Of a DNA stretch of 64,000 nt, positions 63,755 to 64,000 are shown in pieces (positions within the stretch are counted from its first letter, which is position 1; the number at the start of each line of letters is the position of its first letter). The DNA is taken from positions 1,612,001-1,676,000 of the forward strand of contig NZ_CP049156.1 in assembly GCF_011493005.1 (NCBI RefSeq), in the 5' to 3' direction. This stretch comes from Caballeronia sp. SBC1. Its GTDB lineage: Bacteria > Pseudomonadota > Gammaproteobacteria > Burkholderiales > Burkholderiaceae. Below the pieces are notes generated by a model that saw only the letters and a list, made by a program, of their open reading frames with translations, was not told where the DNA came from and did no database searches. Made by a program: the position numbers and the translations under genes.

Positions 63755-64000
63755 GTGCTGTCTACTGCCAACATCACCATGCAATTCGGGCCGAAGCCCC
63801 TCTTCGAGAACATTTCGGTCAAGTTCGGGGAAGGAAATCGCTACGGCCTGATCGGGGCGAACGGCTGCGGCAAATCCACGTTCATGAAGATTCTGGGCAG
63901 CGACCTGGAACCGAGCTCCGGCAACGTGATGCTCGAACCGAACGTGCGTCTTGGTAAGTTGCGCCAGGATCAGTTCGCGTATGAAGACATGCGCGTGATC
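63755..64000 (+). CDS. ABC-F type ATPase, start only (cut by window edge)
   Basis: 82 codons from GTG 63755 after [26 protein letters not shown], Walker [18 protein letters not shown] and [15 protein letters not shown] are like YbiT-type ABC-F proteins, which act on the ribosome instead of in membranes. The rest of the gene is outside the window. Confidence 0.88.
   Translation, partial: MLSTANITMQFGPKPLFENISVKFGEGNRYGLIGANGCGKSTFMKILGSDLEPSSGNVMLEPNVRLGKLRQDQFAYEDMRVI

Overview
The window is high-GC DNA of a Burkholderiaceae bacterium, most like Paraburkholderia, Caballeronia or Burkholderia. The evidence is the rpsF-priB-rpsR-rplI-dnaB order, a sulfate cluster ending in cysB, a gcl-hyi-glxR glyoxylate cluster, and an aminoarabinose (Arn) lipid A cluster in which ArnA is split into two genes. 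No rRNA, tRNA, CRISPR array or complete insertion sequence was seen.

Left part (1 to about 15.4 kb) is accessory. From 1 to about 6.3 kb it is phage-derived. A 410-codon reading frame on the minus strand runs off the left edge; it has Cys-pair motifs, two tandem HTH-like repeats and the opening of an AP2/HNH-like domain. Next come two overlapping unknown genes and a KilA-N gene. A divergent AlpA-like regulator, two coiled-coil proteins and one tail/baseplate-like protein follow on the plus strand, after which phage coding stops abruptly. From 6.6 to 15.1 kb is a patchwork of cargo-like genes: an AT-rich pair (one protein with a duplicated domain), a cluster of small decayed genes, a membrane-anchored coiled-coil protein, an HNH gene with an apparent frameshift, a PD-(D/E)XK nuclease, and a higBA toxin-antitoxin pair followed by a small frame with an in-frame TGA. 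No integrase is visible, so this looks like an eroded prophage or island with defence-type cargo.

From 15.4 kb onward the content is mostly core. It holds an MFS exporter, an aldo/keto reductase, transketolase-gnd (pentose phosphate pathway), a NodIJ-type ABC exporter, a universal stress protein, a DUF2939 protein, and lexA behind two tandem SOS boxes. Then come sbp-cysT-cysW-cysA-cysB (sulfate uptake and its regulator), a 12-bp tandem repeat, asparaginase, two acetyltransferases and a BON-LysM protein.

At 35.4-40 kb glxR, hyi and gcl convert glyoxylate to glycerate, next to a divergent LysR gene. At 40.1-43.2 kb lie the rpsF operon and dnaB, followed by a DUF47-pit phosphate pair, an SDR without the usual Tyr-Lys dyad, an NlpC/P60 lipoprotein, a PIN-PhoH ATPase and a Bcp peroxiredoxin.

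The minus-strand arn cluster (50.6-58.2 kb: arnT, arnE-like, arnB, arnC, formyltransferase, decarboxylase, arnD) would add 4-amino-4-deoxy-L-arabinose to lipid A. The right end carries alaC-like aminotransferase, hom and thrC (threonine synthesis) and the start of an ABC-F ATPase cut by the window edge.
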